Origin: Polyporus tsugae
Taxonomy: Eukaryota; Basidiomycota; Agaricomycetes; Polyporales; Polyporaceae
NCBI GenBank assembly: GCA_024305745.1
Contig: JAHRBS010000012.1
Coordinates: 315,001-379,000, forward strand
DNA length: 64,000 nt
Direction: 5' to 3'
Shown here: positions 33,680-44,247 of the stretch, piece after piece
Layout: each line of letters starts with the position of its first letter
How positions within the stretch are numbered: the first letter of the stretch is position 1
Made by a program: the position numbers and the translations under genes
The notes under the pieces: model-generated
Databases searched by the model: none
Seen by the model: only the letters and a program-made list of their open reading frames with translations
What the model was told of the DNA's origin: nothing

Positions 33680-35440
33680 CTACTGGTGCGGCGGCGGCGG
33701 CGGCGGCATGTCCGGGATGAGATAGTGCACCGGTCGGGCCCCGAAGCTGCTCTTGTGGTCCAGCGTCGGGAGCTCCACGCCTGCCGCCTCGAGGTCCTCG
33801 CGCGAGCGCGAGCGCGTCGGCGCGGCCTGCGACGGCGGGCGCAGCACCGTGCTCTCCCGCGAGCCCGACGCGGGTCCCGGCGCCGCGGGCTGAAGCATGC
33901 TCGTCATCGTGATGGTGCTCGCGAGGCTCTGCCCGCGCGACAGCGGCGCGGGCGCGAACGGGCTCGTCGCCGTCGGCGAGGGCGCGGGTGAGAGCTCCGC
34001 CGAGTCGAGCGCGGGCACGGGCTTACGCACAGCGCGGCGCCCGGGGCCCCCGCCTGAGGAGGTGCGGTTCACGGGCGGCGGGACGAACCCCATGTCGTAC
34101 GGGGGGCTCGTCGGCATCGCCCTCGGGGGCGCGTCGATGGAGCGCCGCGGGGCGCTGGGGGGATACGGGCGGTCGCCGCCGTCGAGCTTCGCGAGTGTGA
34201 GCGCGCGGTGGGACTGGCTTGCGGATTTCGAGCGGAGGCGGCCTTGCAGGCCCGCGGACGGGGGCGGCTCCGGGATGGCCAGGATGGGGCTCAGCTGGCC
34301 CAGTCCGGACGTGGAGGCGGAGGAGCGCCGACGATTGGCCTTGTAGCCCAGAGGGGGAACGGATTCGATGTATTCATAGCCCTTCCCGTACAGCCCGCCC
34401 TTCTCTTCCTCCGTCGCGGTGAGGGTTGTGACGGAACCGTGGTGGCCGTGGGCTGTGCTCGAGAGCGGAGTCAGGATGGCGGCGGACGATTCACTCGTAG
34501 CGTGCCTGTTCTTGGGGGGCGAGGCAGTCTTACCTCCCATGACGTCCATGCAGGAATCGCGGGACGAAAGGCCGCCCCATTGCCCGAGCGAAGGTGCATC
34601 CTCCTTCATCCCATGCCCATGGCGGCGAGAGTGGGGTCTCCGTCGCCGACACAAGCCGAAGTAAACGTACGCTGCTATCGCTGCGAGCAAGACCGCGACG
34701 CCGGCGACGACACCCCCTGCTATCGCACCAGTCTTGGAGTGATTTGAGGAAGCAGCGGGGAGAGCGGTGGAGGATGGCGTAGAGGTGGAAGATGAATCCG
34801 TAGCAGAAGTGATGTCGGAAGTGGATCCCGTACTAGAGGAGGAAGAGGTAGCGAGGCAAGAAGTGTCCACACCGTTGACGATCACGAACGTCGGCGATGC
34901 CACGGTGACATTAATCCCCAATGCCTCCACTACGTATTGGCCGGCCGTAACGTTGACCGTAGGCCAAGTCCACAACGACGCATCAGAGTCGATGTCGGTT
35001 GCAAGGGTGGTGCTTGTGCCAGCCCGCTTTCTTGAAATCACTCCATTCGTATGGGGAGATACGTTGGGAACGAGGATGAGTTGGAGCGCCTCCTGGGGAC
35101 CCGAATAATCCCAGTTGAGTGTGGTGGACGTGCATGTATCAATCGTCGAAGGGAAATTTGACCACGCAAAGCTGGCTACAGGTGTCGGCAAGGTCGATCC
35201 TGCGCTTGTGACGGTCGGCAAGATGGAACCTGGAAGCGTAACGGACATGGTGCTCGCCGTTGAGATAGTGCTTGACGAAGGAGAGGCTGTCGATGTCTCT
35301 GTCTGCGACTCGGAGCGGCTGATGGGAAGCACGGAGAGAGGGAGAGTCGGGGAAGGGAGAGTAGTGGAGGTCGACCCAAGTTGAGAGAGGCGACTCCCGG
35401 GAAGGCTCACTTGCCTGCGCTGAACGGACGACTCTGCCAT
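33680..35440 (-). CDS. mosaic single-pass membrane protein with WTWP ectodomain (P3)
   Basis: The 586-residue frame starts at ATG 35440 (MAESSVQRRQVSLPGS), matching the start of P2. The N-terminal ectodomain (FAWSNFPSTIDTCTSTTLNW, LWTWPTVNVTAGQYVVEALG, GVDTSCLA) is nearly identical to P2 at the DNA level. After the Ser/Thr stalk the similarity stops. A different membrane helix (IAGGVVAGVAVLLAAIAAYV) is followed by CRRRRPHSRR and a roughly 330-residue tail unlike that of P1 or P2: Ser/Pro-rich, with REDLEAAGVELPTLDHKSSF, ending in a poly-Pro stretch. A GTGAGT donor-like site lies just upstream (35539), so a 5' exon, perhaps with a signal peptide, may exist. The function is unknown; the layout suggests a surface receptor or wall sensor (inference). 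Confidence 0.75.
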   Translation of the reverse strand: MAESSVQRRQVSLPGSRLSQLGSTSTTLPSPTLPLSVLPISRSESQTETSTASPSSSTISTASTMSVTLPGSILPTVTSAGSTLPTPVASFAWSNFPSTIDTCTSTTLNWDYSGPQEALQLILVPNVSPHTNGVISRKRAGTSTTLATDIDSDASLWTWPTVNVTAGQYVVEALGINVTVASPTFVIVNGVDTSCLATSSSSSTGSTSDITSATDSSSTSTPSSTALPAASSNHSKTGAIAGGVVAGVAVLLAAIAAYVYFGLCRRRRPHSRRHGHGMKEDAPSLGQWGGLSSRDSCMDVMGGKTASPPKNRHATSESSAAILTPLSSTAHGHHGSVTTLTATEEEKGGLYGKGYEYIESVPPLGYKANRRRSSASTSGLGQLSPILAIPEPPPSAGLQGRLRSKSASQSHRALTLAKLDGGDRPYPPSAPRRSIDAPPRAMPTSPPYDMGFVPPPVNRTSSGGGPGRRAVRKPVPALDSAELSPAPSPTATSPFAPAPLSRGQSLASTITMTSMLQPAAPGPASGSRESTVLRPPSQAAPTRSRSREDLEAAGVELPTLDHKSSFGARPVHYLIPDMPPPPPPHQ

Positions 35441-36419
35441 CGTGGACGACGACCAACGAGCGGCCCAGGACGAGGGCGAGAGCAAGAGCAGGTGAGCAAT
35501 CGCACGATGGGAAGCGGCATGGACATCTGTGGGACTCACCGGGTCAGAAAGTCACGCTGTGAGCATAGATAGGAACTGAAGAAGCCGTCGCCGCACACGA
35601 GACGAGCCCCGTCGTTGGCGATACGGAGAAGGGGGAGGGATAGCCTGAACCTCGGCCGTGCGCGGATTGAGGTCGGATGGACGCTGGCGACAACCTGCAA
35701 CGGCGTCCCGGCAACGCGAACAATTGGCACAGACGCTCACACAAGCTACCTTAGCGCCAATCACCCCGTCACCTGCTCCTCTCTTCCGCCGCCTCCAAGT
35801 CCGACGTTCTATCCATCTCTCGGTCGCTTAGACTGGGAAGTAGGGTGCGAAACAGATCCTTGCTCATAGACTTGAAAGCGCCCCGACGAGAGTACAGTCT
35901 CTACAAACTGCAGTCCGGATGCCAGCATTCAGAATCTACATAGAGACGCCACCAAGAACAGACCATACCATGCTGTGATGGTGATCATGTCGAATCCCCG
36001 ATAGCCAGTCATGCAGTTCAAACTCGAGATGCGATCCAAGGTTTCAAGCCACATACTTCCGGCAGACAGTGTCCTATATGTGACACCGGGCCTGAGCTTT
36101 CCACAGTCTTGCACATTCATGCATCCAGGCATTTGCGATAAGGCTGCAAGTGGGAGACGTCTATGAACTGTGAGGTATACATTATATACGCTGTTATCCT
36201 AGACAGTAGTGGTGTGCGTCAGTATATCTATGTGCGTCAGATGCGGTGCAGAGGCAGGAGGGGGGAGTGATACATATTGTGATGTCGTGCCTGATAGGCT
36301 CTATGGATGAATATTGAATAGCAGGAGAGGTTCCGACGCGCCGCGGCAACAGATAGCAAAGATGGCAATGGAATGGTGGGTGGGATATGCATGGAAGCAC
36401 AGGCCTGTGTGGCTTATCA
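35441..36419. other. intergenic, no gene seen
   Basis: Promoter side of P3 (with a GTGAGT donor-like word at 35539-35534 on the minus strand) and 3' flank of the Mrs2 gene. Nothing else recognised. Confidence 0.4.
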
Positions 36420-39070
36420 TCACTGCCAGCCTTCATATCGTCGTGCCCGGAGGGAGAATATTGAAAGTTGGCGCTTCGCTGGCCGTTTCGGATTGTTGCT
36501 CGACAAGCCGACCCTGCGCAGCTTTGACAGCCTTTTTGCAGCATCAAAGGGCAGTTGAGCAAAATCACGTTTCAATAGACAGATGAAGAGAGGGGAACGA
36601 AGCCGCACCTGTATGTCGCCATCCATGCCGCACCGATGAACGCCGCAAAGGAGGCCGCGGTCATCAAGTAGAAAGCGTACTCGTGTTCCTCCAAGTGGCT
36701 CTTCAACTGTTGCGCGCCGCACGGCAGAAAGTGTCAACGAACGTGGGACGCGAACAGCAGCCGAATTTGACGACTCACGTTCATACCGAATACGCCGACG
36801 ACGAGCGTTCCCATGCCGATCCCCATTGTCAGGATGGAGATTTTTAGATCGAGCGCCAGAAGCGCGTTCCGGTTCGAGTCGAGGATGAGCTCGACGATCT
36901 CTTGAGTGGATTGCACGTTCGACTGCGCGACGCCGCGTTAACGATAGGAACCAATGAATGCATTGCATGGCACAGGAAGACGCGAGTGCCAATAGCGGAT
37001 GATAACCTCCAGATGGCCGAGCAGAAGCATGCCGTCGGCCCACGGACGAGATAGGAATATGTCCGCAAAATGAGGGAAACGAAAAACAGGTTGTACTGAC
37101 TTGGATGTTCTCGGCTTCGTTGACGATCTCCTCCGCCTGCTTGGCGAACGATTCTAACAGCACCTCGAGTTCATCATGGTCATGTGCCTTCCTCTGTACG
37201 TTGTTCAACTTGTCCGAGAGATACATCGCGTCCAAATCCTCGTCTAAACGGTAATGTCGCTCCGTAAGATTGCCTGCGCATGAAGATTGTACCAGAAAGC
37301 TCGTACCTTGTTCCAAGACTTCCTCAAGCGCCTCTTGCACCTACCAATGAGACGAATCAATGAGTGTGTGGGTGCTGAGTGGCCACCGGCGCCGTACCAG
37401 CTTTGCGCGGTTCAGGAAGCTCGCTAACCGCCGTGAGTAGTGCAGCAGGCGCTTGAACCGGTCGTGATCGATGTCGTCCTCGAGCTCCGCCAAGAGCCCC
37501 CCGACCAGGTTGCGGATGAAGACCATCTCTGCCTCGAGCGCGCTCAGGACAGAGAGCAGGATCGACTCCAGTGCCCTGTGGACGAGGTGTTAGTATATGG
37601 GACGGTGATTGCATGCATCCAGGGAAGAACACCGGCCCTCATGTACGGGTACGGATTGAGGACGAAGTTGAGGTTAACCCGCCCAAAATCCGTATCCGAT
37701 GCCAAGTGTGCATTGGGTGATGTGCAAGTCTGTCGCATGACCGTCGGGTCGGTGTCATTGAGATGGATGGTATTATTGCCTCATCGTTCCCCATGAACGA
37801 TATCATCGTCCGTTGAGGACAGACCGCGATCACAGCCATCGCAAAAAAGCGAAGCGCCTTCCGGGCACGGGGTCTGCGTTGGAAATGGTGCAAAATACGT
37901 TTAACCCTAATCAATACCCGGTAAAGCTCGCACATTTTCTGCGGGTTACGGGTCAAGGATTGATGACCAAATTGCGGCGCATACAGCGGTGTCCATGTAT
38001 ACACTGGGGGTGCAGCGGTACGAAACTCACCGGAACTCGTAGGGGAGACCAGACACCTTCGCCCTCAGGTTGTGCTGCGCCATAGTTAGCATACACCTTT
38101 GAACAGTCCGAGTGTGCGTACCTCGAGGTGGTAGAGGAACACGGAGTGGAGGCGTGAATCCGCAGAGCCATACGTGTCGAACAGGACAACCGTGTCCGCC
38201 TTGACAAGGGCACGGATGTGAAGGATATTGACCTTGTTTTGGGAAGGGGGGAAAGGGAGGAGGAAAGGTTTGTTACATGCGCGGGAGAAGCAGACGAAGG
38301 GGGCTACGTACAAGAATCGCTTCCTTTCGCACCAAGATCGTAGGCACGAGGTTTGGTATCCGTGAATCAATTTTGCGGAGATCACGCGGCTGCCCGCTGA
38401 CACATTAGCAGCGATCGCAGGCGTAAGGGCACGGGGCCACCGATGGAGGACTTACGTGCAGACGGTGCTCGGAACACAGGTCTGCCTTCCTGAACTGGCC
38501 GGAGATGGTTTTCACGTTGCCTGGGGACGTAACCCAAAAGCACAAAGCAGCGAAAGGTTAGGCGAGTACGTAGGAGGGAGATAGAGGTGCTTCAGCTGAC
38601 CGTCCGCGTCAAGAATTGTACCTGAGGGCCTGTCAAGGTTAACGTTCGCGTCGGGGGAGTTAACCAAGTGTGGACTCACAGCGCAACATGAGCTCTGTAG
38701 GCTGCCGTGCCTTCATGGCTTTCTCCAGGACGGCCGCTTTTGCGGCCTCCTCATGGCAGTCTGACGGCTCGTCCAGTGGGTCGAGGGGCCTACGTGGAGA
38801 GAGGCGTCTGAGCCAGGTGGTGAAAGACCTTGTTCCGGGACTATGGCGGTGTAGGGCTGGATGCCACGGATGGAATTGCCGGGAGTGCAAGCGAGATGTG
38901 CGCATGGCCGAAGAGGGTGTGACAAGCGAACTTGTATTCCGAGCAGCCAAGCACGTTCTTCGGGGGAGGAGGAAATGAGAGGAGACAGGCCAGGGAAGAC
39001 ACGAGGGCGATGTGCCAGGGAGTGGGGAGGTTACATGGCGCTGTGCCAGGCGTTGGAAGAGCGTATTCAT
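36420..39070 (-). CDS. mrs2: mitochondrial Mg2+ channel, Mrs2/CorA family
   Basis: The CorA-type channel brings Mg2+ across the inner mitochondrial membrane. The start ATG 39070 gives MNTLFQRLAQRHVTSPLPG and an Arg/Ser/His-rich stretch of more than 80 residues, a mitochondrial presequence. Then follow MKARQPTELMLR, ISGQFRKADLCS, RDLRKIDSRIPNLVPTILVR, ADTVVLFDTYGSADSRLHSV, LPYEFRALESILLSVLSALE and LLAELEDDIDHDRFKRLLHY. Two C-terminal helices come next. The first ends in GMGTLVVGVFGMN; the invariant GMN is at 36779-36787, right before an intron. The second (YAFYLMTAASFAAFIGAAW) follows, then a basic tail ending at 36420. There are at least eight short introns; not every border was fixed. The intact GMN and the two helices argue for a working channel. 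Confidence 0.92.
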
Positions 39071-40149
39071 ACGCGAACGAGCGTGAGGATTGCGATGCTG
39101 GTGCAACCGGGAAGAGAGGGCTCGAGGAACAGAGTGGGTGGACGGACGCTGGCCGTCGCTTCCGAGTCGCGTTCCAACCCCAGTGCCGCCCTCCCCAGAC
39201 GCCCATCGTGGACCCATGACCACACAGACTCCCATTATGTAAGCACATCGAGATGCCCGGCGCTCGGCCCAGCTATCCGACGTCCCCTTTGGGGATTTGC
39301 CAAGGTGGGCGGGGTCCCCAACTTCCGCAACCTCTGTCCGCACAAGCATCGGCGGCTCAAGCACCTGAATCGGACCCAGGTCACCATACGCTGCTTTGAA
39401 TAGCGATGTTCACGGAAGCATATCTTTACTCATCGCGCAGTACTTTCCCGCGGACGGCTCGACAAGAGCATAAACCCCACCTATTCTTAATTTTTTCTCT
39501 TCCCGGCGCCCCTTGACCCGTATGCCGTGTTGTCCGACATGTTTTCCCAGACATGCGTACCAGTGTCCAAGCAAAAGCATCCGCTACTATGCCTACCGTG
39601 GCTCTCATACGAAGGGCATTATCCACCCGGCCGACCAATACCGGTTCTAATTAATGTTGTGAGTTCGAGCTGATCAGTCCCTGATTTGCTGATTACATGA
39701 CCGACGGGTAACGGGGCATCCCAAGGCGTTTCCCGCTCTTAGGTCAGTTTAGCTATTCTATTCCGCCAACCTTCGGCCACGATGATACGTGCGCATGTAC
39801 GGCGGCCATGTGATCCCCAGCCTGGATCCAACTCTGTCTTCACCCTCACGAACGCGCTGGACACGAGTCGCTTCCTTGCTCGCCACCTGTCCTCCTACCG
39901 TCAGACCCAGATCATCGTTTCCGCCTGCATCAACTCAACCCCCCTCCCCTTCGGCGTTCTCCACGCCCTGGACGCCACGGATCTGGCTCCGGGTCCCATT
40001 TCCACAGATCCCTCCTTCCCAACTTCTCGACACCTTCACGCCCGCAGACACTACATGAACGCCCTCCCCGGTCAGATGCGCTCCCTTTTGCCTTTACCTT
40101 TCCTCTCCCCCCTTCCTTCTCCTTTCCGACCCCGACCAGTGCTGTGACG
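39071..40149. other. divergent promoter region
   Basis: Shared upstream region of the Mrs2 gene (minus) and the nucleotidyltransferase-like gene (plus). A pyrimidine-rich tract at about 40081-40140 sits just before the ATG at 40150, as often seen near basidiomycete transcription starts. A plus-strand frame at 39782-40147 has no recognisable motif and no clear link to the gene. Confidence 0.4.
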
Positions 40150-41015
40150 ATGCACGAAGTCTCCCGCCTACTCCAGGCTGCTACCGCCCTCTCTCAGCTG
40201 CTCCGTGACGCCGGTGTTCCACACGCATTCTACGGAAACGTCCTGACAGCCCTGCTCTCCAAAGCACCCATGGCCGATGTCTGTAACACCCTCAAGCCAA
40301 CCCGTCGTCGACTGACGCATGTCGTGTGCACAGGAAATAAGCTGCATAGTAGAAGGTGGGACGGTTCATCCCTTTCGTCGCGTACGTCAGGCTTGCGCAA
40401 GCCACGAGGACTTCCTAATCGTCGCCTCTCCCTGGAGCAACCGGTAAGTTGGAATGCCCATTAGAACGCCTCCAGACCACAACTGTAATTCACCAAGCCA
40501 CAGCTTGCACGTGAAATATCAACGCTTAATACCCCCAATCGACGTGAGTGTTTGCTTCCGCGACGCTCCCTCGACGTCGTACCTTGACTGACCAGATCAG
40601 ATTGAGATCTTGCCCGCCGGGGAAGAAGGTCCTCGACGACTGGATGGCGCGACAGTAATGATGGTGGGGCGGGTGCCGTTCCTGACAATCACAGAATTCA
40701 TCCGGGCGAAACTCAAGGCGTGGACAATGTACGTGCAGACCTGACATTTCACCTGCCTGTTTGAGAAAGCACTCATAGTTTCTGCGCAGACGCGGGTCAG
40801 AACGGGACGCACAGGAAATCACGTTCGCCATGTCACGGTACTGGAACCGCGTAGATCTCAACCGCATTCCTGAGCAGGAGATGAACGATTTCGCATCCCG
40901 GTTCCCAGGAGTTGGGCCATCGTGGCAGGAGCTCAAGCGAAAATACGGCATGTGCGTGTCTATGCTCCCTCGTTCGCGTTTTGGGTCCGCGATGCTCAAT
41001 CCTGTCAGGTCATAG
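40150..41015 (+). CDS. nucleotidyltransferase-like small protein
   Basis: Five exons (40150-40278, 40334-40443, 40504-40543, 40601-40728, 40790-41015) join to 211 codons including the stop. The protein reads LLRDAGVPHAFYGNVLTALL near the N-terminus, then EISCIVEGGTVHPFRRVRQA, IEILPAGEEGPRRLDGATV, VPFLTITEFIRAKLKAW, and the C-terminal AMSRYWNRVDLNRIPEQEMN. The Phe-x-Gly-Asn-Val and the later Ile-x-Ile-Leu-Pro / Phe-Leu-x-x-x-x-Phe-Ile-x-x-Lys-Leu order recalls nucleotidyltransferase-fold proteins: a 'GG/GN' motif, an acidic beta strand, and the Lys of a substrate-recognition helix. The canonical Asp-x-Asp pair is not obvious, so activity is doubtful. Such small proteins are common in Agaricomycetes; the role is unknown. 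The start at 40150 was chosen because the joined frame closes and no earlier in-frame ATG exists. Confidence 0.65.
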
Positions 41016-42387
41016 CCTCCGCGTAAAGATTATGGTTCGAGGACGATAGTCGCTAATATTGTACTTGTATAGTTAGCATCCTACATTGCACGCAGAACAG
41101 ACCAGAACAAGAAGCGCACCCTGCTGTCGACGTTCTGCCGGACGGACGTTTGTCATCATCACCCCGGTCACGCCTCTTACCTTGTTCTGTCTTTTCTCAG
41201 ATCGTCAGGGAGGTAAGTGCGTCCGTCCCACTAGTCCTCCTCCAAGAACGGCGCCCGGGCCCGTGTCGTGCGCGCCCCCTATTATGACTTCGCACCCCAA
41301 TCTGCGTATGACGGAAAGTAGTGCCGAACTCGATACACTTGACGCTTCCTTGACCCCGCATCTCGTCCAGGGCCAGCCCAGCCAGAGCCTAAACCGTGGG
41401 GGTGCCGCCCACACTCAATTATCTCAATACCTCGGCTGAGTTGCGCGCCACAGGAACCGTGCTGGAGAAGGCGTGCGCAAGCTTCCACATCCCCGGACCC
41501 CCTTCCTCGTGCGTCGTGTCGACACCTTTCCGACGTGCGAGATGATATCGGCATCGGGCTCACGTTCGGGTAAACGCTGGTCTGCTGACACTGGGGCCCC
41601 GGCGGGGCGCGTCCTGCGCAGAGGGTGGGGACAAGCCGTCGAAGCCTATCGGTGAGAACATCGGACTCCACTTCCGGCGACGCACTCGTTGAGCGAATAT
41701 CAGATTATAGATAAGGCGCCCGGATGCGCGTCATAACTTACACATATGAATGCACGTTCAGAGAGGTAGGTTGCATGGGCGCCCTTGGCTGCGTTCTGGC
41801 CGCGCAGAGGGACGTTGGCGTGCATGTCCGACCAAGCGGGTCGCGCTGTGTTCACAGGTGAGGTTGTGCATGGACACCTCGTGTCCGGACGACTCCGGTG
41901 GCCGTCGGGATGGGTTGTGAATTGCGAACCGTTGAGCTCAAGTTGCCTTAATGCGTATGTCTGATTTCATACCGTCGGTGAACAGCTGGACGCGATGGGT
42001 TATAGACCCATCGATAGTCAGACATTCTGATCTACGACGGAGTCACTGTATGGACTGTGACCCAAGGGCCCGGGGTACCCAATTACGAATTCGTCAAACA
42101 CATTGTTTATCTAATTACTTGTTCTGCTCCATGGGATTCCTCACCACCGGCGTATGAATAGAGTTATGTCCGAGGGGAAGGAGGTAAAAGCTTTTAGGAG
42201 GGATTTTGGTCGACGATCCTTCTGGACTTCCTAAAATAGCAGAGTGTCACAGCGACGACATTGTGGTCACGTGGTGCGTCACGAAGGACGCGTACCCCCG
42301 TGTGTCACGGTCGCGTCCGCGGCCTGCAACTCCGAGCTCCCTCGTCGACCACATCCCCCACCTTACCCTTCCCCATCACCAAACACC
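41016..42387. other. intergenic with possible gene fragment
   Basis: A plus-strand stretch near 41405-41540 reads LNTSAELRATGTVLEKACAS and looks protein-like but stops soon. Another, near 41085-41140, reads QNKKRTLLSTFCRTD. No complete gene, start or consistent splicing was found, and they may be remnants. The last 150 bases are the CT-rich 5' leader of the Rpt6 gene. Confidence 0.3.
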
Positions 42388-43818
42388 ATGCCCGTCGCCA
42401 TTATTACGACCTCGCCATCCTCTGGACTTAAGCCTTACTATCAGGCCAAGATTGAGGCCGCGGAACTCGAGATTAATCAGAAGACCCAAAACTTACGCCG
42501 TCTGGAAGCGCAACGGAACGCTCTGAATGCCAGAGGTCTGTGGAAGAATGTTTTTGACACAGAGATATACTCATGTGTGCAACCATACAGTACGGTTATT
42601 GCGGGAAGAACTGCAGTTACTGCACGAGCCTGGGAGCTATGTTGGCGAAGTTGTGAAGGTCATGGGCAAGAATAAGGTCCTCGTCAAGGTCCAGCCGGAA
42701 GGGAAATACAGTACGTGTGATTGCTTTGAACTCTTCCAGCACGCTAAAGCCGCGCCCAGTCGTCGACTTTGACTCGGAGATCGACGTCGCGTCGCTAACA
42801 CCCTCACTACGCATCGCCCTCCGCTCCGACTCCTACACGATACACAAGATCCTCCCCAACAAGGTCGACCCGCTCGTCTCCCTCATGATGGTCGAGAAGG
42901 TCCCAGATAGCACATACGAGATGGTCGGTGGTCTCGACAAGCAAATCAAGGAGATCAAGGAAGTCATCGAGCTGCCCGTCAAACACCCCGAACTTTTTGA
43001 GGCCCTTGGTATCGCCCAGCCCAAGGGTGTGCTCCTCTACGGCCCCCCAGGGACGGGTAAAACCCTCCTTGCGCGTGCAGTGGCGCACCACACCGACTGC
43101 AAGTTCATCCGCGTCTCCGGCTCCGAGCTCGTGCAGAAGTACATCGGCGAGGGCTCGCGCATGGTGCGCGAGCTGTTCGTGATGGCGCGCGAGCACGCTC
43201 CCAGCATCATCTTCATGGACGAGATCGACTCCATCGGATCTTCCCGTGGCGAAAGCGGCTCGGGCGGCGGCGACTCGGAGGTGCAGCGGACGATGCTGGA
43301 GCTGCTGAACCAGCTGGACGGGTTCGAGTCGACGAAGAACATCAAGGTCATCATGGCGACGAACCGGATAGATATCCTCGACTCGGCCCTGCTTCGGCCT
43401 GGTCGGATCGACAGGAAGATTGAGTTTCCTCCACCGGGCCCGGAGGCGCGGGTGGCGATTCTGCGCATCCACTCGAGAAAGGTACGTTTGGTCTGGTTTG
43501 GTGTGGCGGAGGTTCTTGTTCGTCGCCCTGACGGGTCCTTCCCACAGATGTCGTTGCAGCGGGGAATCAACCTGCGTGCTCTGGCAGAGAAGATGGGACA
43601 GTGCTCTGGTGCTGAGGTGCGCGGTATCTGTACAGAAGCTGGGATGTATGCGCTGCGGGAGCGCCGGCAACACGTCACCCAAGAGGACTTTGAGTTTGCG
43701 GTTGCGAAGGTCGGTGTTGCAGATCACGTTTTGTTCGAATCGGTCTAACGCGTACGTCTCATAGGTGCTGAAGAAGAATCAGGAAGGGAACACGTCGGTG
43801 AACAAGCTCTTCTCGTGA
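42388..43818 (+). CDS. rpt6: 26S proteasome regulatory ATPase Rpt6 (subunit 8)
   Basis: Rpt6 is one of six AAA ATPases in the base of the 19S particle that unfold substrates and open the 20S gate. Exons 42388-42535, 42591-42710, 42760-43481, 43548-43709 and 43765-43818 join to exactly 402 codons including the stop (401 residues, the family length). The protein has an N-terminal coiled coil ([20 protein letters not shown]), an OB domain, Walker A GPPGTGKT, the pore loop (residues near KYIGEG), Walker [10 protein letters not shown], sensor ATNR and arginine finger [24 protein letters not shown] and [12 protein letters not shown] match Rpt6 specifically. The C-terminus ends in Lys-Leu-Phe-Ser without an HbYX motif, as expected for Rpt6. 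It is a strongly conserved housekeeping gene. Confidence 0.97.
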
Positions 43819-44247
43819 TATAGATCTCGGCTGGTGGCGGACTTGTATTCGTATAATAGCTCTTATATTTCCTTTGCCTCACTTTTCCAACGAGCGGGAA
43901 GAGACGCAAGCAACCCTCGGTCAAGGTTAGTTGTGGTGTTGATGTATTGACGGGTTTGCGATAGGTTCACTGTTGCATCCACTTAGCGTACCCATATTTG
44001 TTGGCGGGCGTTCCAACTGTGGCGTGCGCAGTGCGAACAGGTGAGTGAAAGTGGTAAGCATCGAGGGGAACCCAGAAGCTGATACTGTATATACACGGCC
44101 CTCCCTCTTCATCGAAGGATGGATGGTTTGACCCTAACAGCTTCCTGCGTGGCCACATCTCGGTAACTCGGCTGTATTTGAGTCATCCGCAAAGGCCACT
44201 CATATATGGGGCGTTCCTCACATCCTTCCGCCTGATGGACAAGCAGG
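43819..44247. other. intergenic, no gene seen
   Basis: 3' flank of rpt6 and promoter of P4; no feature recognised. Confidence 0.4.

Noticed and set aside
33897..34346. Long plus-strand frames inside P3 (also 10128-11420 inside P6)
   Set aside because: They are antisense shadows of very GC-rich Ser/Pro coding sequence; they have no motifs, and the minus-strand frames carry the family features.
35441..35539. N-terminal extension of P3 with a hydrophobic stretch (LLLLSPSSWAA)
   Set aside because: It lacks an ATG (the frame begins at GTG) and contains a GTGAGT donor-like site, so it is more likely leader or intron than a signal peptide.
40150..41015. Calling the small nucleotidyltransferase-like protein a toxin of the AbiEii type
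   Set aside because: Similarity is only at the level of motif order; there is no partner antitoxin gene, and the acidic catalytic pair is not evident.
42807..43727. 306-residue minus-strand frame opposite rpt6
   Set aside because: Antisense to a fully recognised proteasome ATPase with intact AAA motifs.
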